DNA of 15,991 nucleotides from positions 1 to 15,991 of the forward strand of contig NZ_CALHXD010000294.1 of assembly GCF_938040115.1 (NCBI RefSeq), in the 5' to 3' direction. Source of the DNA: an uncultured Campylobacter sp. Lineage in GTDB: Bacteria; Campylobacterota; Campylobacteria; Campylobacterales; Campylobacteraceae. A program made the translations under genes and the position numbers. The notes under the pieces are model-generated. The model did no database searches and had not been told where the DNA came from. It saw nothing but the letters and a program-made list of their open reading frames with translations. Below are positions 5,901 through 13,308 of the stretch, in pieces; position 1 is the first letter of the stretch, and each line of letters opens with the position of its first letter.

Positions 5901-7154
5901 ATGGAAAAAAATAAAATTTTAATAGTAGAAGACAATAAAGCTCTGGCAAAGCTGATCGCTAAAAAGATGGAAGATAATACCGAGATGCAAGTGGACGTCG
6001 CTCACAGCTTAGCCGAAGCGCAGGCGTTTCTTACGAAGGCTAAGGATTATTTTATAACTTTGCTCGATTTAAATTTGCCCGATGCTCCAAACGGCGAAGT
6101 AGTTGATTTCGTAGCGTCTAAGGGCTTACCGATTATAGTTTTAACGGGTAGTATGGACGATAAGACTAGAGAAACTTTTATGGACAAGGACATCGTGGAC
6201 TACGTCTATAAGGGAAATATGAGTGACGTAAATTATATATTTCATATGATAGATAGGCTAAAAAACAACAAGCAGTATAAGGTCATGGTAGTAGAAGACG
6301 TAATGCAGACTAGAAATGACGTAAAAAAAATATTGCAAAATTTACAGTTTCAAGTATTTACGGCGGCTCACGGTGAAGAGGCGATGAATTATTTTGCCGA
6401 TAATCCCGATATAAAACTCGTGGTTTGTGATTACGGCATGCCGGTAAAAGACGGTTTGGCGGTTTTAAAAGAGCTAAGGGAACAAAAAGATAAAAACGAA
6501 CTAGGCGTTATAATGATGACTAGCGCAAACGAAAACGTTAGCGGTGCGGTATTTTTAAAAAACGGAGCTAATGATTTTATCGCTAAGCCGTTTTTAAAAG
6601 AAGAGCTTATTTGCCGCGTAAATAATACTATAGAAAATATGGAAAATATCAATAAAATCGCAAATTTCGCCAATAAAGATTTTCTAACCGGATTATTTAA
6701 TAGAAGGTATTTTTACGACGATATGCAAGAATATTTAGCTAGTTTGGAAGAAAATCCTATGCCTTACGCCGTAGCTGTGATCGACGTAGACGGACTTAAA
6801 AATATCAACGATAAATACGGACAATATAGCGGCGATAAAATTTTGAAACTACTGGCTAAAAAATTAATCGACGACACCAAAAGCAGCGATATAGCGGCTA
6901 GATTCGGCGGCGGAGAATTTTGCGTTTTATTAAAAAACGTATCGCAAGAAGACGCGGTTAAATTTTTCGTCGGATTAAGAGCTGCAATAGCAGCCAATCC
7001 GGTAAATATAAAAAACGAACCGGTTAAAATTTCGGTCTCCATAGGCGTTACTTTCGGTAAAAGCGATTATAACGTCGACGAGATTTTGGAGCTTGCCGAC
7101 GAGGCTCTTTATAGAGCAAAAGAAAACGGGCGAAATAGGGTAGAAATAGCCTGA
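5901..7154 (+). CDS. cbrR: CbrR-like response regulator: two receivers plus degenerate GGDEF
   Basis: 417-residue cytoplasmic regulator with PleD-like layout. Receiver 1 (about 5-120) has acidic pocket VEDN, phosphoacceptor Asp56, Thr82 and Lys104. Receiver 2 (about 126-245) has VEDV, Asp177, Thr207 and Lys229. A GGDEF domain follows (about 255-417): DFLTGLFNRR (260-269), metal Asp295 in VIDVDGLK, and NINDKYGQYSGD (301-312). The signature reads GGGEF (336-340): the metal-binding third residue is Gly, which should abolish cyclic-di-GMP synthesis. The inhibitory site is KSSD (327-330) instead of RxxD. The homologue in C. jejuni, CbrR, has this architecture and is linked to deoxycholate resistance and chicken colonisation. 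Both receivers look phosphorylatable, so signalling probably works through phosphorylation and protein contacts (inference). It overlaps tatD by one base. Confidence 0.93.
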   Translation: MEKNKILIVEDNKALAKLIAKKMEDNTEMQVDVAHSLAEAQAFLTKAKDYFITLLDLNLPDAPNGEVVDFVASKGLPIIVLTGSMDDKTRETFMDKDIVDYVYKGNMSDVNYIFHMIDRLKNNKQYKVMVVEDVMQTRNDVKKILQNLQFQVFTAAHGEEAMNYFADNPDIKLVVCDYGMPVKDGLAVLKELREQKDKNELGVIMMTSANENVSGAVFLKNGANDFIAKPFLKEELICRVNNTIENMENINKIANFANKDFLTGLFNRRYFYDDMQEYLASLEENPMPYAVAVIDVDGLKNINDKYGQYSGDKILKLLAKKLIDDTKSSDIAARFGGGEFCVLLKNVSQEDAVKFFVGLRAAIAANPVNIKNEPVKISVSIGVTFGKSDYNVDEILELADEALYRAKENGRNRVEIA

Positions 7155-7939
7155 TGATAATAGACACTCACTGTCATTTGGACGATGAAAGCTTTGATAA
7201 CGATCTGGTAAAAGTTATCGCAAATGCCCGAGAAAACGGCGTCGGCGGAGTACTAATACCGGGTGCTGATATTAATGATTTACCAAAAGCGGCTAAAATA
7301 ACCCGCGAATTTGAAAATGTATTTTTTGCCGTCGGAGTTCATCCGTATGACAAGGATGGATTTGACAAGGACGTGCTTTATAAATTTGCAAAAGACGAAA
7401 AGTGCGTTGCCGTGGGCGAGTGCGGGCTTGATTACTTCCGCTTGCCTAAAGACGAAAATGAAAAAGAGCTTGAAAAAGCGGAACAAAAGCGCGTATTTAG
7501 AGCGCAACTTGATATGGCGGTAGAGCTAAATTTGCCGGTCATTTTGCATATTAGAGATGCAAGCGAAGATAGTTTTAATATCTTAAAAGAGTATGCAAGC
7601 AGGCTAGTCGGAGCGGTTTTGCACTGCTATAACGCTTCGCCTTTGCTTTTAGAGCTTGCTAAAATGGGCGAATTTTACTTTGGTATCGGCGGAGTTTTGA
7701 CGTTTAAGAACGCAAAAAATTTGGCTCAAATTTTACCCCAAATTCCGCGAGATAGGCTACTACTTGAAACAGATGCGCCGTATCTAACGCCTGAGCCTTT
7801 TAGGGGGCGCAGAAACGAGCCTGCATTTACGCGATTAGTTGCGACGAAGATGGCTGAGATTTTAAATTTAAAAGAAGAAGAGGTAATGGAAATAACAACA
7901 AAAAATGCAAAGAAAATCTTTACGAAATTTAACACGTAA
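7154..7939 (+). CDS. tatD: TatD-family metal-dependent deoxyribonuclease
   Basis: 261-residue TIM-barrel hydrolase of the TatD/YcfH family; members are metal-dependent DNases, with proposed roles in DNA repair and quality control. All metal-site residues are visible: HxH (THCHLD, His6 and His8), Glu89 in VGECGLDY, His132 in ILHIRDA, His157 in HCYN, and Asp207 in LLLETDAPYL. Its start overlaps the stop of the upstream regulator (TGATG), so it is probably translated by coupling. The downstream gene begins 12 bases later. Length is normal for the family. Substrate in this organism is unknown. Confidence 0.95.
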   Translation: MIIDTHCHLDDESFDNDLVKVIANARENGVGGVLIPGADINDLPKAAKITREFENVFFAVGVHPYDKDGFDKDVLYKFAKDEKCVAVGECGLDYFRLPKDENEKELEKAEQKRVFRAQLDMAVELNLPVILHIRDASEDSFNILKEYASRLVGAVLHCYNASPLLLELAKMGEFYFGIGGVLTFKNAKNLAQILPQIPRDRLLLETDAPYLTPEPFRGRRNEPAFTRLVATKMAEILNLKEEEVMEITTKNAKKIFTKFNT

Positions 7940-7951
7940 TCAAGGAGAAAA

Positions 7952-9163
7952 ATGAAAATCTTTAGAGTAATAATGCTGTGTCTAGCATGTACGGGGTGGC
8001 TTTTTGCGACCGCGGCTAGCAACGACGCAGAGCAAACCCAAAAGATGATATTAAAAGAATTTGACATAGATGCTAAATTTTTACAAAGCTCTCACTACGC
8101 TTCTATAAAAAATTCCATTAAAGATAGTAAAAGAAAAGAGTTTATAGATACCGTCAAAGGCGGCTATAAACATATCCCGATGCTTCAAAAGATCATAAAA
8201 GACTCAGGTATACCGGAGTCGTTTTTGTATCTTGCTATGACGGAGTCCGGTTTTTCAAATCACATAGTTTCTAGCAAAAAAGCCATCGGAATTTGGCAGT
8301 TTATGGAGTCTACGGCAAAACTTTATGGTCTTAGAGTGGATAAATACACCGACGAGCGAAAAGACCCGATGGCGGCTACCGTTGCAGCTACAAAATACCT
8401 ACAGAGTCTAAAAAATGACTTTGGTAAATGGTATCTTGCGATGATGGCTTACAACTGCGGCGACACTAGATTAAGGGAAGGTATTAAAAAAGCCGGAACT
8501 ACCGATCTGGCAACATTGCTAGACGATAAAAAAAGCTATATTCCAAAAGAAACTAAAAATTTCGTCAAGAAAATTTTAGTCATTGCGCATATAGCAAAAG
8601 AGCAGGAAAATTTGCTGGCTAAAACGCAGGCCTTAAGTGGAACGAAAGGCATAGAACTATCAAAGATAGATGTCCCCGGCGGTACAACGCTAATGGAGGT
8701 AGGAGACAGCATAGGTCTTAGTCTAAAAAAGATGAAAGAGTACAATATGCATCTAAAATTCGTCTATACTCCACCTACAGAAAAACCTTATTATCTTTAT
8801 ATTCCATTAAACAAAAAGAAAATGTTTAGCGACAATTTCGAAGTAGCGCAAAATAGAAAATTTGAAATTTATACTGCCAAAGAGAACGATACGCTACTAA
8901 CTATAGCGGAAAAAACCGGCGTAAATCATAAAATCATAAAAGAGTACAACGGACTTGCTTCAAACGAGATCAAGCCTAGTCAAAAGCTAGTTATCCCAAG
9001 TGAGCAAAACGTAAACTATCTAGCCGAGTATATGGTAAAAAGCGGCGATACGCTCGGAGAAGTTTCACAGAAATTTGACGTAGCGCTTGAGGATTTAAAA
9101 GAAGCCAATACTCTTATGAGCTCAAACAGCTCGATTGGAGCCAAACTTGCCGCAACCGAGTAG
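7952..9163 (+). CDS. mltD: MltD-like membrane-bound lytic transglycosylase with LysM domains
   Basis: 403-residue secreted enzyme that cuts the glycan chains of peptidoglycan with 1,6-anhydro product formation (SLT family 1). A signal peptide covers 1 to about 22 (cleavage near ATAA); the family E. coli member is a lipoprotein, but no lipobox is clear here. The SLT domain spans about 75-210: catalytic Glu98 in AMTESGFSN, GIWQFM (113-118), and MMAYNCGDTR (164-173). Residues about 240-287 form a divergent LysM-like unit, followed by LysM at about 305-349 (YTAKENDTLLTIAE) and a second at about 359-403 (YMVKSGDTLGEVSQ), both for glycan binding. AAGGAGA precedes the ATG. The last 17 bases overlap rlpA. 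The second LysM ends abruptly (AKLAATE), but no frameshift is evident. Confidence 0.93.
   Translation: MKIFRVIMLCLACTGWLFATAASNDAEQTQKMILKEFDIDAKFLQSSHYASIKNSIKDSKRKEFIDTVKGGYKHIPMLQKIIKDSGIPESFLYLAMTESGFSNHIVSSKKAIGIWQFMESTAKLYGLRVDKYTDERKDPMAATVAATKYLQSLKNDFGKWYLAMMAYNCGDTRLREGIKKAGTTDLATLLDDKKSYIPKETKNFVKKILVIAHIAKEQENLLAKTQALSGTKGIELSKIDVPGGTTLMEVGDSIGLSLKKMKEYNMHLKFVYTPPTEKPYYLYIPLNKKKMFSDNFEVAQNRKFEIYTAKENDTLLTIAEKTGVNHKIIKEYNGLASNEIKPSQKLVIPSEQNVNYLAEYMVKSGDTLGEVSQKFDVALEDLKEANTLMSSNSSIGAKLAATE
9137..9140 (+). promoter_or_regulatory. Ribosome binding site deciding the rlpA start
   Basis: GGAG lies six bases before the TTG at 9147, inside the end of mltD. The other in-frame TTG (9135) has no such sequence in front of it, so 9147 is the better start. 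Confidence 0.6.
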
Positions 9164-10013
9164 GGCTAAATTTATATTTTTTAGTCTATTTTTTGTATTT
9201 TTTATGAGCGGCTGTTCGTTCTTGACCTCGCCTTCCGGCGGGATTACCGCTAGCGGCGGCTCAAAAAAGAGCGGCAAAATAAACAGTTCAAAAGGTGTGC
9301 ATGAAGCAACCATGCGCCCGTATACCATAAACGGAAAAACCTATTATCCGACCGTAGTCAAGGTCGGTGATAGGGCTAGCGGTATAGCCAGCTGGTACGG
9401 TCCGGATTTTCACGGTAAAAAGACGTCAAACGGTGAGACTTACGATATGCATGCTATGACGGCGGCGCATAAGACTCTGCCGATGAACACTATGGTGCGC
9501 GTGACGAATATAAAAAACGGTAAAAACATCATCGTGCGTATAAACGACCGAGGCCCTTTCGTGGCAGGTCGCGTGATAGATTTGTCAAAAACCGGCGCGG
9601 TTAAGCTTGATGTATTTAACGCCGGCACGGCCCCCGTTTTACTAGAGGTCGTTGGCTTTAACGGCAACGTCGGCGGAGCTGTTGTAGCATCCTCTCAGCC
9701 TAGCTCAAAACAACCTAGCGGCTCGCAAAAAACGAGCACTCAAACTAAAGCGCAACCACAACAACAGTCTTTTGTCGGCGGTATTTTTATGGTACAAATC
9801 GGCGCATTTAAAAATTTAAGTGGCGCAAACGCTCATAAACGGCAGCACGCTGGACAATACGGAAACGGTGCCTATGATACAGTTATAAAGTCGTATGATC
9901 TTGACGGCGGTAAAATTTACAGGGTATTTATAAGCGGCTTTAGAAGCGAAGAAGAAGCAAAAGACTTCATAAGCGCAGGGCATATCTCGGGCGCATTTTT
10001 CGTGAGGGAATAA
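9147..10013 (+). CDS. rlpA: RlpA-like septal-ring lipoprotein lytic transglycosylase
   Basis: 288-residue lipoprotein counted from TTG 9147 (no ATG is available before the signal peptide). The n-region PQPSRAK precedes a Phe-rich h-region and a lipobox MSGC with lipidated Cys23. The double-psi beta-barrel covers about 78-168: SWYGPDFHGKKTSNGE (82-97), AAHKTLP with His108, and INDRGPF with Asp134, the pair matching the catalytic His/Asp of Pseudomonas RlpA. A Ser/Gln/Thr-rich linker (about 182-208) leads to a SPOR domain (about 212-287, MVQIGAF ... YRVFISGF) that binds denuded septal glycan. Family role is cleavage of stem-peptide-free glycan during daughter-cell separation. Overlaps mltD by 17 bases, so two wall hydrolases are probably made together. 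Ends one base before hisB. Confidence 0.9.
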   Translation: MPQPSRAKFIFFSLFFVFFMSGCSFLTSPSGGITASGGSKKSGKINSSKGVHEATMRPYTINGKTYYPTVVKVGDRASGIASWYGPDFHGKKTSNGETYDMHAMTAAHKTLPMNTMVRVTNIKNGKNIIVRINDRGPFVAGRVIDLSKTGAVKLDVFNAGTAPVLLEVVGFNGNVGGAVVASSQPSSKQPSGSQKTSTQTKAQPQQQSFVGGIFMVQIGAFKNLSGANAHKRQHAGQYGNGAYDTVIKSYDLDGGKIYRVFISGFRSEEEAKDFISAGHISGAFFVRE

Positions 10014-10014
10014 G

Positions 10015-10578
10015 ATGCAAAGAAAGACAAAAGAGACGGATATCAGCCTAGAGCTTGAAATTTACGGCAGTGGCAAATCCGAGATAAGCACTGGCATAGG
10101 ATTTTTTGACCACATGCTTGAGGCCTTTTGCAAGCATGCGCTTTTTGATATGAAGCTTGTCTGCAAGGGTGATTTGCATGTAGATTTTCATCATAGCGTA
10201 GAGGACGTGGGTATAGTTATCGGATTGGCTTTGCGCGAGCAAATTTATCCGCTTAGCGGCGTGGAGAGATTTGGCGAGGCGACGGTGGTGATGGACGAGG
10301 CGGCGGTAAACTGCGCTCTTGATCTTTCAAATCGCCCATTTTTGGTATATGAAAGTATAAACGAGGGCAAAGTCGGCGAATTTGACGTAGAGCTGGCGAA
10401 CGAATTTTTCCAAGCCCTAGCATTTAATGCCGCTATCACCTTGCATATCGCTAAAATCCGCGGACGAAACTCTCATCATATTTTGGAGGCTAGCTTTAAA
10501 GCCTGCGCCGTCGCGCTAAGAAGAGCTCTGGCTAAAAACTCCAGAGTCGGCGTACCTAGCACGAAAGGCGTTCTATGA
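10015..10578 (+). CDS. hisB: Imidazoleglycerol-phosphate dehydratase (monofunctional)
   Basis: 187-residue enzyme of histidine biosynthesis (imidazole glycerol phosphate to imidazole acetol phosphate). It has only the dehydratase domain, without the HisB phosphatase fusion of E. coli. The Mn-binding motifs are all present: FFDHML (30-35), DFHHSVED (57-64) and GRNSHHILEASFKA (150-163); the C terminus is the typical STKGVL. GAGGG in the end of rlpA serves as ribosome binding site, with a one-base gap between genes, and its stop overlaps kdsC (ATGA). No other his gene is in the window; it sits inside an envelope cluster, where C. jejuni (from memory) keeps it with other his genes. The sequence looks intact and functional. 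Confidence 0.96.
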   Translation: MQRKTKETDISLELEIYGSGKSEISTGIGFFDHMLEAFCKHALFDMKLVCKGDLHVDFHHSVEDVGIVIGLALREQIYPLSGVERFGEATVVMDEAAVNCALDLSNRPFLVYESINEGKVGEFDVELANEFFQALAFNAAITLHIAKIRGRNSHHILEASFKACAVALRRALAKNSRVGVPSTKGVL

Positions 10579-11063
10579 TAGAGATTATATTTTTAGACGT
10601 CGACGGCTGTCTAACCGACGGCAAGATCGTTTATAGCCCAAACGGCGACGAGCTTAAATTTTTTGACGTTAAGGATGGATACGCTATCGAGAGCTGGCTA
10701 AAGCTCGGTAAAAAAGTCGCGATCATCACTGGCAGAAGCTCGCCTATCGTCGAAAAAAGGGCGCAGGATCTAAAGATAACGCATGTCTATCAAGGCGTTA
10801 GCGATAAGCTTAAAGTCGCAAAAAAGATACTAGAATTTGAAGAGCTGGAGTTTGAAAACGCTGCGGCTATAGGCGACGATTACAACGACTACAAGCTACT
10901 AAAAAGCGTCGGATGGAGCTTTAAACCGAAAAATGCGATCAAAGAGCTTGAAGTAAGAACGAGGCTCAACTACAAAGGCGGCAACGGCGCGGTGCGCGAG
11001 ATGATAGAGATACTTATCCGCAGCGAGGGCTTAATGCAAGAGTGGGCTAAGCGTTGGTTATAA
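10575..11063 (+). CDS. kdsC: 3-deoxy-D-manno-octulosonate 8-phosphate phosphatase
   Basis: 162-residue HAD-superfamily phosphatase without a large cap domain (acts as a tetramer), converting Kdo-8-phosphate to Kdo for LPS inner core. Motif I is FLDVDGCLTDG (6-16; nucleophile Asp8 and acid/base Asp10), VKDGYAI is the KdsC-type conserved loop, motif II is Thr52 in IITGRSS, motif III is Lys78 in SDKLKV, and motif IV is GDDYNDY (100-106). The DVDGCLTDG plus VKDG pattern favours KdsC over other small HAD proteins, and the lptC/lptA neighbours fit. Four-base overlaps with hisB and a ten-base overlap with lptC point to coupled translation. Confidence 0.92.
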   Translation: MIEIIFLDVDGCLTDGKIVYSPNGDELKFFDVKDGYAIESWLKLGKKVAIITGRSSPIVEKRAQDLKITHVYQGVSDKLKVAKKILEFEELEFENAAAIGDDYNDYKLLKSVGWSFKPKNAIKELEVRTRLNYKGGNGAVREMIEILIRSEGLMQEWAKRWL

Positions 11064-11581
11064 GGATTTTTTACCTAGTCGTCAGCGTTTTTAGCGTGGC
11101 GATGGTTTATTTGGCGATTGAGGAGCCTTACTATAGCGAGCTATTAAAGGGTGGCGAAGTGACTACAAACATGCAGATGAACGCAGTCACTGACTACGAG
11201 ATGAATGCTACTGTAGTAAATGCTAGATATGAAGCCGATACGTGGAATAGATACTCCGAATTTGACGAATTTATCAAATTTAGAGCGGAAATTTTTAAAG
11301 ATAACAAAGAGCATAACGTGAGCTCCGATAAAGCGTTTTATAACGGCGGTCGAATTATACTTAAGGGTAACGCGCGCTATGTAAATAATGAAAATTTGAC
11401 CTTTTTATCAGACGAGGTCATTTATAGTACCGCCACTAAAGTAGCTACTACGCAAACGCCTTTTACGCTAACGAAGAACGAAGATAAAATAGTCGGCAAA
11501 GCCTTGGTTTACGACTTTGAGTTAAAAAAAGCTTATATCAAAAAGGCCTTTGCTTTGATAGAGCAAGATAGAAAAAGATAG
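11054..11581 (+). CDS. lptC: LPS-export protein LptC
   Basis: 175-residue bitopic inner-membrane protein. One N-terminal transmembrane helix (about 3-22, IRIFYLVVSVFSVAMVYLAI) is followed by a periplasmic beta-jellyroll with the pattern of LptC/OstA-type strands (ATVVNARYEAD, FIKFRAEIFK, ISSDKAFYN-like segments, ILKGNARYVN, FLSDEVIYS). LptC takes LPS from the LptB2FG transporter and passes it to LptA. No ATG or GTG precedes the helix; TTG at 11054, inside the end of kdsC, is the best start, without a strong ribosome binding site, so it probably depends on coupling. Identification rests on architecture, length and the lptA neighbour rather than on catalytic residues. Confidence 0.85.
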   Translation: MVIRIFYLVVSVFSVAMVYLAIEEPYYSELLKGGEVTTNMQMNAVTDYEMNATVVNARYEADTWNRYSEFDEFIKFRAEIFKDNKEHNVSSDKAFYNGGRIILKGNARYVNNENLTFLSDEVIYSTATKVATTQTPFTLTKNEDKIVGKALVYDFELKKAYIKKAFALIEQDRKR

Positions 11582-11589
11582 GACGGAAA

Positions 11590-12066
11590 ATGATAAATTT
11601 TGGTTTTAAAAAAGTGGCTTTAGTTTTGGCGCTTAGCGCTTTACCGCTTTTAGCAGAGCAGGTGGAGATCACAGCGGACGAGTTTTATGCTGACGAAGGC
11701 AAACAAATAAGCGAATTTAAAGGCAATGTAAATATTAAAAAAGGCAAGGATACGCTCACTGCAAATTTGGTAGTGATATATTTCGACAAAAAGCGAAATC
11801 CGCTAAAATACGTCGCTTCCGGCAACGCCAAATTTAGAGTATTTATCAAAAATAAAACATACGACGGTAGCGGTAGCGAGCTTGTTTACGAGCCTGCGCC
11901 AAATTTATATACGATAAACGGCAACGGCTTTTTGCACGAGATAGAGACCGATAAAAAAGTCTACGGCGAAAAGATCACGGTCAATCAAAATAGCGGCACG
12001 TATAACGTAAATAGCGGCAAAAAAGAGCCGGTTAAATTTATATTCCAGGTCGAGGATAAAAAGTGA
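11590..12066 (+). CDS. lptA: Periplasmic LPS-bridge protein LptA (OstA-like)
   Basis: 158-residue secreted protein. The signal peptide ends ALPLLA-EQ (about residue 22); the rest is an OstA/LptA beta-jellyroll (EITADEFYADEGKQISEFKG, VNIKKGKDTLTANLVVIYF, KYVASGNAKFRV, ITVNQNSGTYNV) of the type that polymerises into the bridge carrying LPS to the outer-membrane LptDE. It starts eight bases after lptC, with GGACGGAAA as ribosome binding site, and its stop overlaps the GTG start of engB by four bases. The ATPase gene lptB, often next in other bacteria, is not here. Family call is firm; the pairing with LptC follows from context. Confidence 0.9.
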   Translation: MINFGFKKVALVLALSALPLLAEQVEITADEFYADEGKQISEFKGNVNIKKGKDTLTANLVVIYFDKKRNPLKYVASGNAKFRVFIKNKTYDGSGSELVYEPAPNLYTINGNGFLHEIETDKKVYGEKITVNQNSGTYNVNSGKKEPVKFIFQVEDKK

Positions 12067-12686
12067 TCCGCGTTTTAAACGCAAAATTTCTTATCTCGGC
12101 GCCCGACATCTCGCTAGCTCCGCCTGCAAACTCTAGCGAAGTGGCGTTTCTAGGGCGCTCAAACGTGGGCAAAAGTAGCCTCATAAACACTCTCGTAAAC
12201 CAAAAAAGCCTAGCCAAGAGCAGCTCGACACCGGGCAAAACGCGCCTCATAAATTTTTTCGAGGTCGAGTATGCGCGTGGCGTCAAAAACAAGCAAGGCG
12301 AGCCAAGCGAGGAGAGGGCAAATTTGACTTTTGTCGATCTGCCTGGCTTTGGATACGCCAAAGTTGCCAAAAGTATGCATGCGCAGTGGAGAAAAAACCT
12401 CGACGAGTACCTAAAATTTAGAGCCAACATCAAGCTTTTCGTGCATCTCATCGACTCGCGCCAGTTTGATATGCAAATCGATAGGGACGTAAACGACTAT
12501 TTGCAAAGCTTCCTGCGCCCCGATCAAAAAATTTTAAATTTCCTCACAAAATCAGACAAGCTAAATCAAAGCCAAAAAAGCGCGGTTTTAAAGGTCTATC
12601 CGGGCGCGCATTTCGTTTCGGCGCTTAAAAAAATAGGCGTAGAAAAGGCAAACGAGCTTATATATCTAAACGCGCTGGGGCTGTAA
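12063..12686 (+). CDS. engB: Ribosome-biogenesis GTPase EngB (YsxC/YihA)
   Basis: 207-residue small GTPase needed for assembly of the large ribosomal subunit. G1 is GRSNVGKSS (31-39), G2 is Thr60 in STPGKT, G3 is DLPGFGY (92-98), G4 is TKSDK (162-166), and G5 is SALKK (186-190). The start is GTG overlapping the lptA stop (GTGA). Between G2 and G3 there is an additional charged stretch (about 71-87, RGVKNKQGEPSEERANL) that the E. coli protein lacks, where it reads directly from the beta-2 strand into DLPG. Otherwise length is normal. It has no functional link to the envelope genes but its place in this row is shared with C. jejuni. Confidence 0.96.
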   Translation: MIRVLNAKFLISAPDISLAPPANSSEVAFLGRSNVGKSSLINTLVNQKSLAKSSSTPGKTRLINFFEVEYARGVKNKQGEPSEERANLTFVDLPGFGYAKVAKSMHAQWRKNLDEYLKFRANIKLFVHLIDSRQFDMQIDRDVNDYLQSFLRPDQKILNFLTKSDKLNQSQKSAVLKVYPGAHFVSALKKIGVEKANELIYLNALGL

Positions 12687-12802
12687 TGAAATCAAAAAGC
12701 CACAGGCAAATTTTGGCATTTTTACCATCAAATTTTCTAACTAAATTTACAAATTTAAGCGCCGCCAAAGCCAAATTTATAAATTTAGCTAAAAACATAT
12801 AA
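12686..12802 (+). CDS. Possible 38-codon ORF coupled to engB
   Basis: An ATG at 12686 shares its A with the engB stop (TAATG) and opens 38 codons ending TAA at 12800-12802, two bases before the next gene. The product would begin MKSKSHRQILAFLPSNF and be rich in Lys, Phe, Ala and Asn with a basic, possibly amphipathic second half. No family is recognised. Against it: the DNA is A/T-rich and made of repeated AAATTTA words, which are typical of spacers in this window, and there is no ribosome binding site other than coupling. It may only be the gap between two genes. Confidence 0.3.
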   Translation: MKSKSHRQILAFLPSNFLTKFTNLSAAKAKFINLAKNI

Positions 12803-12804
12803 CA

Positions 12805-13308
12805 ATGCAAACGAGTGCGGCAATGCGAAGATTGGGCGCAGAGAAGCGATTTTTAAAGCAGCTTGCTTGGGTTGCTTTTCTCATTTTTTATCAGAGCATA
12901 ACGACCGTATTTGCGTATCTGCCGCCTCTTATCGGGATATTTTTTACCTACATGATCATGCTAACCTTGCAGAAACAAAAGACTCTCAAAGAGTTTGGCA
13001 AGGAGTGGTATTTTTGTCTATTTTACCTTACCTTTGCCGAGCAGGCGCACGGGTTTGCGCTGTTTTCAGCGGTGATCGCGTTTATGCTTTTTTATCATTT
13101 TATGTCCGACTGGCTCATCGTTACGCTAAAATCAAGAGAGCTTTTGGCGGCGGGATTCGTCGCTAGCGGCTACGTTTGGACCTGCGCGACCAGCTCTTTT
13201 ATCTCATACGCGGCAAATTTGCCTATGTTAAAATTTGACTACGAGTACCTAATCTACGTCGGCGTGGAGTCTGTTTTGGCGGTGATTTTGTTTAGGGGGC
13301 GCTTATGA
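12805..13308 (+). CDS. Multi-spanning inner-membrane protein in MreD position
   Basis: 167 residues with four or five hydrophobic helices (about 19-36, 38-54, 68-97, 112-135, 147-163) and a basic N terminus (MRRLGAEKRFLK). No enzyme motif is visible. It directly precedes the gene for elongation PBP2, overlapping its start by four bases, which is where mreD or a functional counterpart lies in many bacteria; MreD proteins are small and have five or six helices. Sequence similarity to MreD is not evident to me, so a role in cell-wall elongation is inferred from position only. Starts at ATG 12805 or, equally possible, ATG 12823 (Met7); neither has a good ribosome binding site. The corresponding C. 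jejuni gene (Cj0651, from memory) is an uncharacterised membrane protein. Confidence 0.75.
   Translation: MQTSAAMRRLGAEKRFLKQLAWVAFLIFYQSITTVFAYLPPLIGIFFTYMIMLTLQKQKTLKEFGKEWYFCLFYLTFAEQAHGFALFSAVIAFMLFYHFMSDWLIVTLKSRELLAAGFVASGYVWTCATSSFISYAANLPMLKFDYEYLIYVGVESVLAVILFRGRL

Noticed and set aside
9076..9163. Possible frameshift at the end of the second LysM of mltD
   Set aside because: The LysM ends in AKLAATE instead of the usual KLxIP, but the other frames do not restore a better ending: the overlapping frame is the start of rlpA, so this is a natural overlap.
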